This document shows positions 16,214 to 24,916 of a stretch of 64,000 nt of DNA, in pieces. A program made the translations under genes and the position numbers. The DNA is taken from positions 1 to 64,000 of the forward strand of contig CAMDEM010000001.1 in the NCBI GenBank assembly GCA_945896675.1, given 5' to 3'. The notes under the pieces are model-generated. The model was not told the origin of the DNA and did no database searches. It saw only the letters and a program-made list of their open reading frames with translations. Source of the DNA: Cyanobium sp. NIES-981. GTDB lineage: Bacteria > Cyanobacteriota > Cyanobacteriia > PCC-6307 > Cyanobiaceae. Positions within the stretch are counted from its first letter, which is position 1. Each line of letters starts with the position of its first letter.

Positions 16214-17524
16214 TTGTCTTGCTCCAGTGCTGCGGATGCTCACGTGGATCTACGTGATGATGTCAAACGCCAGCTTGCCCACCACCAGGGGCAACTGGCC
16301 GTTTCCAATCCAGATCTGTATCGCCATTTAGCCCTGTATTTACAGGTGCTTCGTTCGGGCTTGTTGACTGCCGTTCAGCAAGCCTGTTTCCATTTGGCCA
16401 CCCAGGTTGAGCCCAGTCGCTATCAAGAGCTCCCAAGCCGTCAACGCCAACACCTGCACCAACGCATGGTCAGCTTGGTGGCCCGAACCACCAGCTTGCT
16501 CACGGTGGAACAGGTGGCCCACCTGGCAGGCCAGCTGGAGCGCAAGCGACTCAACTCCAAACGGTCGAACCAAGAGCGGCTGATTGCTGCCCTGGAGGCC
16601 AGGGCTTCCAGGGATGGGGATGCCCCAGCGCCCCCCAACCCGGAAGGCTCGATCAACCTCGGCCTGGCCCTGCCCCTGGCCCCGGAATTGTTTGAATCCC
16701 GTTCCATCTCTGGGCTACTGCCGATGGATGACGGCGGCTCGCCGTTTGGGGATCGGGAATCCCAGGGCTCTAGTCAGGAGGACGATTCCGATTTAGAGCT
16801 TCCAGCCGACATGGATGAGGCGGAGCATCTCCAAGCCGTCGAAGCGATGGTGGCCGCCTTCGGAGAGGTGCTTTCATCGTCCCTGCAGGCCAGGGGGCTT
16901 GAAGGCGCTCCTCGTGGCGATGACATCGACGAGGCAGGCGGCGATGACATTGACGCGCCAGGTGGCGATGAAACCGACGATGACAGCGACGAGGCCAGTG
17001 GTGATGGAGAGGCTGAAACAAGGCCCTTGGCGCCATGGGATCAAGCCCATCTCCCAAGGAACCCGGTGGCCTTGCTGCTCTGGCTCGATGGCTTTGAGCG
17101 GGCCATAGCCCAACGGCTGCGCAATCTCTCCCACGCCTTGAATGTGGAGTTGCTGCGCCAGGGGGTGAGCCGCAGCCTGCTGCCGGTGAGTTTGTTGGAT
17201 GCTGCCCTTAAAGGTCAGCTGGAGCCCCTATCGGCACCGGCCAATGTGTTGAGGGTGCCCTTGCCCTTTGGTTCACCCGATGGTCCTGCTTCCCTTGAGG
17301 CCGCTGCCGTCCTGCTGCGGTTGAGTGATTTGGAACTGGAGCAACCCAAGTTGCGCACCTGTCGCTCGCGGGTTCAGCAGCATCGCCAGGAGTTACGCAG
17401 AATGGCGCAGCACTATCGTCGTCTCGAGCGACGGCTTCAGTCGCTTGAGGCGGAACAGCTGTGGCTGCAGGACATCACCACAGCGCAAGCAGCACCCAAG
17501 ACTTCAGCACCCAAAACGCCCTGA
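16214..17524 (+). CDS. Large hypothetical protein with acidic repeat, between tsf and recG
   Basis: A 436-residue protein with a helical N-terminal half, a long acidic and probably disordered middle (about 175-275) and a helical C-terminal half ending in a coiled coil (RRMAQHYRRLERRLQSLEAE). The acidic part contains an 8-residue repeat (GDDIDEAG, GDDIDAPG, GDETDDDS) encoded by 24-base DNA repeats. The start is probably TTG 16214, though GTG 16244 is possible. No enzyme motif is visible. Position suggests co-transcription with tsf; the 3' end overlaps the recG frame. Confidence 0.7.
   Translation: MSCSSAADAHVDLRDDVKRQLAHHQGQLAVSNPDLYRHLALYLQVLRSGLLTAVQQACFHLATQVEPSRYQELPSRQRQHLHQRMVSLVARTTSLLTVEQVAHLAGQLERKRLNSKRSNQERLIAALEARASRDGDAPAPPNPEGSINLGLALPLAPELFESRSISGLLPMDDGGSPFGDRESQGSSQEDDSDLELPADMDEAEHLQAVEAMVAAFGEVLSSSLQARGLEGAPRGDDIDEAGGDDIDAPGGDETDDDSDEASGDGEAETRPLAPWDQAHLPRNPVALLLWLDGFERAIAQRLRNLSHALNVELLRQGVSRSLLPVSLLDAALKGQLEPLSAPANVLRVPLPFGSPDGPASLEAAAVLLRLSDLELEQPKLRTCRSRVQQHRQELRRMAQHYRRLERRLQSLEAEQLWLQDITTAQAAPKTSAPKTP
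16916..16987 (+). repeat. Three 24-base tandem repeats inside a coding gene
   Basis: Units at 16916-16939, 16940-16963 and 16964-16987 each begin GGCGATGA and encode 8 acidic residues. Units 1 and 2 differ at a few positions and unit 3 is more divergent. The length is a multiple of three, so unit gain or loss would keep the frame. Confidence 0.75.
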
Positions 17525-20019
17525 CCCCAGAGGCCCTTCAGGCCTGGCTGAAGCCCCTGCAGCAGGCGTTGCAGTTAGAGGCTGAGCGGGGGTTTGGGGA
17601 TCTCAAGGGACGCCAGGAGCGCTTTAGTGGCTTTGTTGCCCGCACCCTCGCCGAGCCCCTAGTCGGTATCACCGAGCCCCAAAGGCAAGGGCTGGAGGAT
17701 CTGGCCAAGGGGTTGGCGTCCTATGGGGAGCTCAGCCTGGCCCGCCGCCAAAACCTGGTGCGCCAGTGCCGCGAGCGGCTGCACCAGCTTCGCCAGGCCC
17801 ACCAGCCGACCATCCCCGTGGGGCCTCCACGCCTCAAGCTGGGGGCCAACCTCGCCCCCGGATCTTCAGCTGCTCCTGGGTCTGGCCCTGGGGCTTCTTC
17901 CGGTCATTGGGATCAGGATACGCCGCTCTCAGACATCAAGGGTGTGGGGCCGAAAACGGCTATCCGATTGGCGCAGCTGGGGCTGTTTGTGCTGCGTGAC
18001 CTGGTGCACTACTACCCCCGTGATTACCTCGATTACGCCAATTTGGTACGCATCAGCGGGCTTGAGCCCGGCCGCACCGCCACGATCGTGGCCACGGTTC
18101 GGCGCAGCAACGCCTTCACCAGCCCCCGCAATCCCAACCTCTCGATTCTCGAACTGCACCTGGCCGACATCACAGGCAAGATCCGGGTCAGTCGATTTTT
18201 TGCTGGCAAGCGCTTTGCTACGCCTGGCTGGCTGAAGGGGCAGCAGGCCCACTTCCCGCCTGGCGCCACCGTGGCTGTCAGCGGGCTTGTGAAGGAAACC
18301 ACTTACGGGCCTGCCTTCCAGGACCCCCTGATGGAGGTGCTCGACCATTCCCATGCCCAGGTTCGTTCCGAGACCATTGGCCGACTGATTCCGGTGTATG
18401 GGCTCACGGAGGGCCTGGGGTCGGAGCGGCTGCGCCAGGCCCTGGCCGCGGTGCTGCCCGAGGTGGGCCGCTGGGGGGATCCCTTGCCCGAGGCGCTCCG
18501 CCAGGGCGAAAACCTCATTCCCAGGCCCCAGGCCCTGCTGCAGATCCACCAGCCCGGCAATCAGCAGGAGCTGCAGGCCAGTCGCCATCGCCTGGTGTTC
18601 GATGAATTCCTGTTGTTGCAGCTCGGCCTGCTGCAGCGCCGACGCCAACTCAGCCAAAGACCGGCCCCGCCCCTGGTGCTTGCAGCCGGTCGTGACGACC
18701 TGGTCCAACAATTCCTCGAGCTGCTTCCCTTCCCCCTGACCGGCGCCCAGCAACGGGTTCTCGCTGAAATCCGTGTCGACCTGGCCCGGCCCCAACCGAT
18801 GGCCCGCCTGGTGCAGGGGGATGTGGGCAGTGGCAAAACGGTGGTGGCCCTTGCCTCCCTCCTCACCGCCATTGAGGCGGGTTGCCAGGGCGCTCTGATG
18901 GCGCCTACGGAGGTCTTGGCCGAGCAGCACTACCGCAAATTGGCTGAATGGTTGCCCCAGCTGCACATCACCTCGGCCCTGCTGACCGGTTCAACGCCTG
19001 CCCAGCGGCGGCGCGAGTTGCTTCGGGATTTGGTGAACGGTCAGGTGCAGCTTTTGGTTGGCACCCACGCCCTCTTGGAAGATCCGGTCCAGTTCGATCG
19101 CCTGGGGTTGGTGGTGGTCGATGAACAACACCGCTTTGGGGTGCGTCAGCGCAACCGCCTGCTTGCCAAGGGCCTCCAGCCCCACCTGCTGACCATGACC
19201 GCCACCCCGATTCCCCGCACCCTCGCCCTCTCCCTCCACGGCGACCTGGACGTCAGCCAAATCGATGAATTACCGCCGGGTCGTCAACCCATCCAAACCA
19301 GCCTGCTCAAGGGGGGCCAACGCAGCAAGGCCTACCAATTGATCCGCGACCAGGTGGCGATGGGCCAACGGGCCTATGTGGTGCTGCCCTTGGTGGAGGA
19401 TTCCGAAAAACTTGATTTGCGCTCGGCCATCGAGGTGCACCGCGAGCTGGAGGAGGAGGTGTTCCCCGATCTGGAGGTGGGCTTGCTCCACGGCAAACTC
19501 AACAGCGCCAGCAAGCAGGCCGCTATTCGGGCCTTTGCCGATGGCCTGACCCAAGTGCTTGTGAGCACAACGGTGGTGGAGGTGGGGGTGGATGTACCCG
19601 AGGCCAGCGTGATGGTGATCGACCATGCCGAGCGTTTTGGCCTGGCCCAACTCCACCAACTGCGGGGCCGGGTCGGTCGGGGGGCGGCGGCCTCCTACTG
19701 CTTGCTCATCAACGACAGCAACAACGTGCAGGCCAAACAACGGCTTGAGGTGTTGGTGCGCTCCGGTGATGGCTTTGAAATTGCCGAAATGGATTTGCGG
19801 CTCCGGGGGCCAGGCCAGGTCTTGGGCACCCGCCAATCGGGCCTCCCCGATTTGGCCCTCGCCAGCCTGACCGATGACGGTGAAGTGCTGGAGCAGGCGC
19901 GCCAGGTGGCCCAATCGATCACGGCCAAGGATCCCGATCTGGCGCTCCATCAGGGCCTGGCTGAAGCCCTTGCCGACCAACGGCGGCGTCAATTGGACCT
20001 GGCATCGCGCCTCAATTAG
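17461..20019 (+). CDS. recG: ATP-dependent DNA helicase RecG
   Basis: A superfamily 2 helicase of up to 852 residues that remodels stalled forks and branched DNA. An OB-fold wedge region lies around LVRISGLEPGRTATIVATV, preceded by a helix-hairpin-helix-like LSDIKGVGPKTAIRLAQLG. Helicase motifs include GDVGSGKTVVA, DEQHRFGV, TATPIPRTL, STTVVEVGVDVPEA and QLRGRVGRG. The GTG at 17461 overlaps the upstream gene by 64 bases; no ATG/GTG/TTG occurs nearer the end of that gene until TTG 17563, so the true start is uncertain. The N-terminus is longer than in E. coli, as is common in cyanobacteria. Confidence 0.95.
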   Translation: MAAGHHHSASSTQDFSTQNALTPEALQAWLKPLQQALQLEAERGFGDLKGRQERFSGFVARTLAEPLVGITEPQRQGLEDLAKGLASYGELSLARRQNLVRQCRERLHQLRQAHQPTIPVGPPRLKLGANLAPGSSAAPGSGPGASSGHWDQDTPLSDIKGVGPKTAIRLAQLGLFVLRDLVHYYPRDYLDYANLVRISGLEPGRTATIVATVRRSNAFTSPRNPNLSILELHLADITGKIRVSRFFAGKRFATPGWLKGQQAHFPPGATVAVSGLVKETTYGPAFQDPLMEVLDHSHAQVRSETIGRLIPVYGLTEGLGSERLRQALAAVLPEVGRWGDPLPEALRQGENLIPRPQALLQIHQPGNQQELQASRHRLVFDEFLLLQLGLLQRRRQLSQRPAPPLVLAAGRDDLVQQFLELLPFPLTGAQQRVLAEIRVDLARPQPMARLVQGDVGSGKTVVALASLLTAIEAGCQGALMAPTEVLAEQHYRKLAEWLPQLHITSALLTGSTPAQRRRELLRDLVNGQVQLLVGTHALLEDPVQFDRLGLVVVDEQHRFGVRQRNRLLAKGLQPHLLTMTATPIPRTLALSLHGDLDVSQIDELPPGRQPIQTSLLKGGQRSKAYQLIRDQVAMGQRAYVVLPLVEDSEKLDLRSAIEVHRELEEEVFPDLEVGLLHGKLNSASKQAAIRAFADGLTQVLVSTTVVEVGVDVPEASVMVIDHAERFGLAQLHQLRGRVGRGAAASYCLLINDSNNVQAKQRLEVLVRSGDGFEIAEMDLRLRGPGQVLGTRQSGLPDLALASLTDDGEVLEQARQVAQSITAKDPDLALHQGLAEALADQRRRQLDLASRLN

Positions 20020-20022
20020 CCC

Positions 20023-20724
20023 ATGCGTCCTTGGAGCTGCGTACCGATTCAGGAGAACTTTGAAGAACTGGTGGCTTTGCCAGCCGAACTTCAGTGCATG
20101 GAACCCCACCCCTATGCGGCCCTGGGTGCCCCCTATGGGGCTGGCCGCTCTCCCTTTCGCCTACGCCAGGGGGTGGTGAATCGCCTGCTCCAGGCCCAGC
20201 TGACCCTGCAGCGGCACCAAACCCACTGGCGCTTTGCTGTGTTTGATGCCTGGCGTCCCGTGGCCGTCCAGGCCTTCATGGTGAACCATGCCATCGGGGA
20301 GGAATGCCTTAGGCGCGGGGTGGATCCAAGCCTCGACTCCCCAGGGCGGCGGCAGGCCATCGCTGACGTGGGCCGTTTTTGGGCCCCTCCGAGCGAGAGC
20401 GCCGACGCCCCACCGCCCCACAGCACCGGTGGCGCCGTCGATCTCACCTTGGTTGACGCCCAGGGCCTGGAGCTGGCCATGGGTGGTTCCATCGATGCCA
20501 TTGGCCCGATCTCTGAGCCGCTCCACTACGCCGCCATGGCCCAGCAGCGCCCCGATGGCAAGGAGGCCCTATGGCATCAGCGCCGCCTGGCGTTGACGGA
20601 GGCGATGCAAGCCGCTGGCTTTGCCCAGCACCCCAACGAGTGGTGGCACTTCAGTTGGGGAGATCAACTCTGGGCCTGGCGCACAGGCGCTGTTCAAGCC
20701 TGCTACGGACGGGCCCCTGATTGA
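20023..20724 (+). CDS. M15D family D-Ala-D-Ala dipeptidase (VanX-like)
   Basis: A 233-residue zinc peptidase. The SxHxxGxAxD-type motif appears as HSTGGAVDLTL, and the EWWHFSW segment near the C-terminus supplies the base Glu and the last zinc His. FDAWRPVAVQ matches the conserved arginine region. VanX-like enzymes cleave D-Ala-D-Ala; in bacteria without vancomycin clusters they probably recycle cell-wall dipeptide. It starts 3 bases after recG and its last 22 bases overlap the 3' end of the convergent sir gene. Confidence 0.87.
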   Translation: MRPWSCVPIQENFEELVALPAELQCMEPHPYAALGAPYGAGRSPFRLRQGVVNRLLQAQLTLQRHQTHWRFAVFDAWRPVAVQAFMVNHAIGEECLRRGVDPSLDSPGRRQAIADVGRFWAPPSESADAPPPHSTGGAVDLTLVDAQGLELAMGGSIDAIGPISEPLHYAAMAQQRPDGKEALWHQRRLALTEAMQAAGFAQHPNEWWHFSWGDQLWAWRTGAVQACYGRAPD

Positions 20725-22490
20725 GCCAGGAGCGCCTCAACGGCTGGGCGGCCGGTCTTGGCCACAAAGTCACCCAAGCTGCGCCGGCCCCCAGCTGCAT
20801 GCCAGGCCTTCAGCAAGGGCTCGAGGGTGGATTCAAGGTCAGCCAAGGGCATCTTCTCGAGATAGGTCTCGGCGAGCTGGCTGAGTTCGGGTGTGCCCCC
20901 AAGCCACAGCTGGTATTGATCCACGCCACTTCCCACCAAACCAATCTCCGCCATGTAGGGACGGGCACAACCATTGGGGCAGCCCGTCATCCTCACCAGC
21001 ACTGGTTTGGTGATGCCGAGTTGTTGGAATTGGTTCTCGAGACGCTCGAGCACGTCGGGGAAAATCCGTTCGGCTTCGGTCACGGCAAGCCCACACAGGG
21101 GCAGGGCCGGACAGGCGATCGCGTGGCGGGTGAGCAAGGACGGTGCTTCGGGCGTGGCCAATCCCAACCGGCCGAGGGCCTCGCGAATGGTGGCCCTTTG
21201 GGCCGTTCCGATGTTGCAGAGCAGTAGGTCCTGGTTTGGGGTGAGTCGCACCTCCAATTTGTAGGTGTCCACGAGGTGCCGGAGCCCCGATTTGAGCTCT
21301 CCCGAGAGACGGCCGCACAACACAGGTAGACCCACAAACCACAGCTTCTGGTTTTGGCGATGCCACCCCAGGTAGTCCTCGAGCTTTGCCTTGGGTTCCT
21401 GGCGCAGGCCCTTGATGGGATGGGCGAAATAGTTGGCTTGCAATTCCGCTTTGAACCAGGCCACCCCCCGGTCATGGATCAGGTATTTCATCCGGGCATG
21501 GCGACGCTGCTGTCGGTCGCCGAAATCCCTCTGCAGGGCAAGAATCGCCTGCACCAAATCGAGCACGTGCCCATAGGCCACATAGCCGAGGGGATCGGCG
21601 GTGCGGGCAAAGGTTTCTTCCTTGTTGTGGGTGCGCCCCATGCCGCCCCCCACGTACACATTGCAGCCCATGGGCCTGCCTTGGGGATCGCAGAACAACA
21701 CCAGCCCGATGTCTTGGGTCAGCAGGTCCACGGCGTTATCGCCGGGCACCGTGACGGCCACCTTGAACTTTCGGGGCAGGTAGGTGTTGCCATAAAGGGG
21801 CTCCTCGCGATCACCACTGAAGACACCTCCTTCCTGTTGGCGCTCCTTCACCTTCTGGACCGATGCACTCGGTTTGATTCGGTAGCTGAGTTCCCCATCA
21901 ACCCAGAGATCCAGGTAGGAGCCTTCGGCGGCCTGGGGCGTCAAGAGATCGGCGATCTGGTCAGCCAAGTCGCGGGCCGCCGGGTAGCCATTGCCCTCGA
22001 ATGGGGCTGCAGGGGCCATCACGTTGCGGTTGATGTCGCCACAGGCAGCAAGGGTTGATCCCAGGTTGCGCACGATGGTGCCGATCACCTCCTTGAGGTC
22101 GGCCTTGGCGATGCCGTGGATCTGGAAGGCCTGGCGCGTGGTGGCGCGCATGGTGCCATTGCCCAGCCGGTTGGCGAGCTCATCAATCGCCAGATACAGG
22201 GGAGCTGGGATGCGGCCACCGGGGCTGCGCAGCCGCAACATCATTTGCCAGTCCTTCTCCTCACCCTTGCGGCGGTTATCGCGGTTGTCCTGCTGGTAGC
22301 TGCCGTGGAATTTGAGAATTTGAACGGCCCCTTCCGTGAAATTGGGGTTGCCGTTCGCCAACTCACTCAGCAGTGGTTCCTTGAGATGGCCGCTGCTTGC
22401 CTTGAGCTGTTCAAACTTCGTGGGACCACTCGCAGCTCCCTGGTCTGCTTGGCGTTGCCCAATGGTTGTAGAGGTGTGCCCCGTGCCCAC
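20703..22490 (-). CDS. sir: Ferredoxin-sulfite reductase
   Basis: A 595-residue assimilatory sulfite reductase that reduces sulfite to sulfide with six electrons from ferredoxin. The siroheme/4Fe-4S cysteines are in ACPALPLCGL and MTGCPNGCARP. The duplicated nitrite/sulfite reductase ferredoxin-like domain and siroheme-binding arginines (GTMRATTRQAFQIHG, RNVMAP) are present. It is divergent from glyS with about 70 bases between the two starts. Confidence 0.95.
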   Translation of the reverse strand: MGTGHTSTTIGQRQADQGAASGPTKFEQLKASSGHLKEPLLSELANGNPNFTEGAVQILKFHGSYQQDNRDNRRKGEEKDWQMMLRLRSPGGRIPAPLYLAIDELANRLGNGTMRATTRQAFQIHGIAKADLKEVIGTIVRNLGSTLAACGDINRNVMAPAAPFEGNGYPAARDLADQIADLLTPQAAEGSYLDLWVDGELSYRIKPSASVQKVKERQQEGGVFSGDREEPLYGNTYLPRKFKVAVTVPGDNAVDLLTQDIGLVLFCDPQGRPMGCNVYVGGGMGRTHNKEETFARTADPLGYVAYGHVLDLVQAILALQRDFGDRQQRRHARMKYLIHDRGVAWFKAELQANYFAHPIKGLRQEPKAKLEDYLGWHRQNQKLWFVGLPVLCGRLSGELKSGLRHLVDTYKLEVRLTPNQDLLLCNIGTAQRATIREALGRLGLATPEAPSLLTRHAIACPALPLCGLAVTEAERIFPDVLERLENQFQQLGITKPVLVRMTGCPNGCARPYMAEIGLVGSGVDQYQLWLGGTPELSQLAETYLEKMPLADLESTLEPLLKAWHAAGGRRSLGDFVAKTGRPAVEALLAQSGARP

Positions 22491-22559
22491 AGGTCCCCAA
22501 AGCGAACGATTGGCATCGACCGTAGCGAAGAGGGTAGGTCAATACAGTGAGTTGCAGTT
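22491..22559. promoter_or_regulatory. Divergent promoter region, sir and glyS
   Basis: Only 69 bases separate the sir start (minus) from the glyS GTG (plus), so both promoters must lie here or reach into the flanking genes. I cannot assign -10/-35 boxes with confidence. Confidence 0.4.
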
Positions 22560-24737
22560 GTGGCTGTTCCCTTGTCGACCTTTCTTTTGGAGATCGGAAC
22601 CGAGGAACTCCCTGCTGATTTCGCCCGTCTAGCCCTGCCCCAACTCGATTCCCTTGTGCGTAGGGACCTGGCAGCCGCCCGGTTGTCCTTTGCGGCGATT
22701 GATTGCACTAGTACGCCCCGGCGCCTGGCGATCACCGTGACCGAGCTACCCCTGGCCCAAAGCGATCTCAGCGAAGACCGCAAGGGCCCACCGGCAAGCC
22801 AAGCCCTTCAAGGGGATGTGCCCACCCAGGCTGCCATCGGTTTCGCCAACCGCTGCGGCATTGATCCGGCGGCCCTTGAGGTGCGCGAGACGCCCAAGGG
22901 CCCGTTCGTGTTTGCCCGCTGCCTCGAGAAGGGACGGCCAACGACCGAGGTTCTTGCCGAGCTCATTCCCCTCTGGATTAATGGCCTTCAAGGGCGCCGT
23001 TTCATGCGTTGGGGAGAGGGCGAGAGCCGGTTCTCCCGGCCGATTCGCTGGCTTGTGGCCCTGTTGGGTGCCAACGTTGTTCCGGTCACCTTGTCGGATT
23101 CCGATCCCGAGGTGGTCAGCGGCAACACCAGTCGCGGCCATCGCCTAGTGGGCGATACGGTCACCATCCCTTGCGCCGACGACTACGCCCCGGCGCTTGC
23201 AGCGGTGGGCGTACAGGTCGATCGATCCAGTCGCCAGGCCTGGATCCGGGAGCAGGTGGCCAGCAGTGCGGCGTCCCTGGGTGGCCTACCCGATTGTCCA
23301 GAATCCTTGGTGGATGAGCTCACGGATTTGGTCGAAGCACCCTTAATGATTGAGGGAACGGTGGATGGGCACTACCTGCACCTGCCGGCAGAAGTGCTCA
23401 GCACCGTGATGCGCGCCCACCAGCGCTACATCCCCCTGTATCGGATCGGCGCCAGCGTGGACCCCCTGGCCCTCGATGCCCAGGCCAGCCTGCTGCCCAG
23501 CTTCCTCTGTATCGGCAACGGCCTTCCGGCGGCCAATGCCCTGGTTCGTCGGGGCAATGAACGGGTCCTCAAGGCCCGCCTTGCCGACGCCGAATTCTTT
23601 GTGGCAGCCGACCGTTCCGTGGCGAGCATCGATCGGCGGGCCCAGCTTGCCCGTGTCACCTTTGCCGAGGGTCTGGGCAGCCTGCTGGATCGGGTGGAGC
23701 GCCTGGAGTGGCTCACCGATGTCCTGCTCGAATCCCTCAACTTGGCCGAAGCCACCGGCGACCACGCCCGCCGGGCCGCCCACCTCTGCAAGCACGACCT
23801 GGTGAGCCAAATGGTGGGTGAGTTCCCCGAGCTGCAGGGGCTGATCGGCGGTAAGTACTTGCTCGCTGAGGGCGAAGCCCGCTCCGTGGCCCTGGCAGTG
23901 CAGGAGCATTACCTGCCCAGGGGGGCCGCCGATGGACTGCCCACCTCCGAGGCGGGGGCCGTGGTGGCCCTGGCAGAACGGCTTGAGCTCCTGTTGAGCA
24001 TCTATTCCAAAGGAGAGCGCCCCACTGGATCCTCAGACCCCTACGCCCTGCGCCGCGCCGGCAATGGCATTGTCCAAATCCTGAAAGCGAATGGCTGGCC
24101 CGTCGACCTGGGGGCCTTGCTGCGTCGCGCAGCATCCCACTGGAGTGGCCTGCTGCCCCATTTCCAGGTGGATCCATCGCTACTGGCGGCAGAGCTGGCC
24201 GAATTCCTGCGCCAGCGGGTGGTGAGCCTGATCGAAGAAGACGGGGTTGATGGCGACCTGGTGCAGGCCGTCGCCGGTGATCCCAAGGCCGTGGATCGCA
24301 TCCTCGAGGATCCCGCCGATGTCACAAGACGGGTTGAGCTCCTGGTCGAGCTGCGTCGGAGCGGCCAATTGGCCGCGGTGCAGGCGGTGGTGACCCGGGC
24401 TGCCCGATTGGCGGAGAAAGGCGATCTCCCCTCCCAGGTCTTGAGCGCCAACGGGGTGGTGGATCCGGGCCTGTTTGAAAAAAGCAGCGAAACGGCCATG
24501 TTGGCCGTGCTCAACACCCTGGAGCCCATCGCCACTAGGAAATCGGCCGAGCGCTACGGCGAGCTGGCCCAAGGCCTCAGCTCAGGGGCTGAGGCCTTGG
24601 CTGCCTTTTTTGATGGCGACCAAAGCGTGATGGTGATGGTGGACGAACCAGCGGTGCGCACCAACCGCCTCAACCTGCTGGGGGTACTGCGGAACCAGGC
24701 CGCCGTGTTGGCCGACTTCAGCCGCATCAGCAGTTGA
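22560..24737 (+). CDS. glyS: Glycyl-tRNA synthetase beta subunit
   Basis: A 725-residue beta chain of the bacterial alpha2beta2 enzyme. The N-terminus LLEIGTEELPADFARLALP and the GRRFMRWGEGESRFSRPIRW segment are diagnostic. The HD-like portion (MRAHQRYIPL) and the C-terminal anticodon-binding helices (DPYALRRAGNGIVQIL) follow in order. The alpha subunit gene is not in this window. The start is GTG 22560. Confidence 0.96.
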   Translation: MAVPLSTFLLEIGTEELPADFARLALPQLDSLVRRDLAAARLSFAAIDCTSTPRRLAITVTELPLAQSDLSEDRKGPPASQALQGDVPTQAAIGFANRCGIDPAALEVRETPKGPFVFARCLEKGRPTTEVLAELIPLWINGLQGRRFMRWGEGESRFSRPIRWLVALLGANVVPVTLSDSDPEVVSGNTSRGHRLVGDTVTIPCADDYAPALAAVGVQVDRSSRQAWIREQVASSAASLGGLPDCPESLVDELTDLVEAPLMIEGTVDGHYLHLPAEVLSTVMRAHQRYIPLYRIGASVDPLALDAQASLLPSFLCIGNGLPAANALVRRGNERVLKARLADAEFFVAADRSVASIDRRAQLARVTFAEGLGSLLDRVERLEWLTDVLLESLNLAEATGDHARRAAHLCKHDLVSQMVGEFPELQGLIGGKYLLAEGEARSVALAVQEHYLPRGAADGLPTSEAGAVVALAERLELLLSIYSKGERPTGSSDPYALRRAGNGIVQILKANGWPVDLGALLRRAASHWSGLLPHFQVDPSLLAAELAEFLRQRVVSLIEEDGVDGDLVQAVAGDPKAVDRILEDPADVTRRVELLVELRRSGQLAAVQAVVTRAARLAEKGDLPSQVLSANGVVDPGLFEKSSETAMLAVLNTLEPIATRKSAERYGELAQGLSSGAEALAAFFDGDQSVMVMVDEPAVRTNRLNLLGVLRNQAAVLADFSRISS

Positions 24738-24916
24738 AGTCTCGATTTTTGAATCTTTAACCTAGGATTCACAAGTAAAACCGGCTGTCCTCGTTTGAGG
24801 TCATTCTGACTAATTCAACCCCCGCTATTCCTCAAAGTTCTCCCCGCAAGCTTAGGCGCAGTGATTTCGAGCTTGCATCGTTCCGCCATTCCGACAATCG
24901 GATAGCTGTTTGGCAA

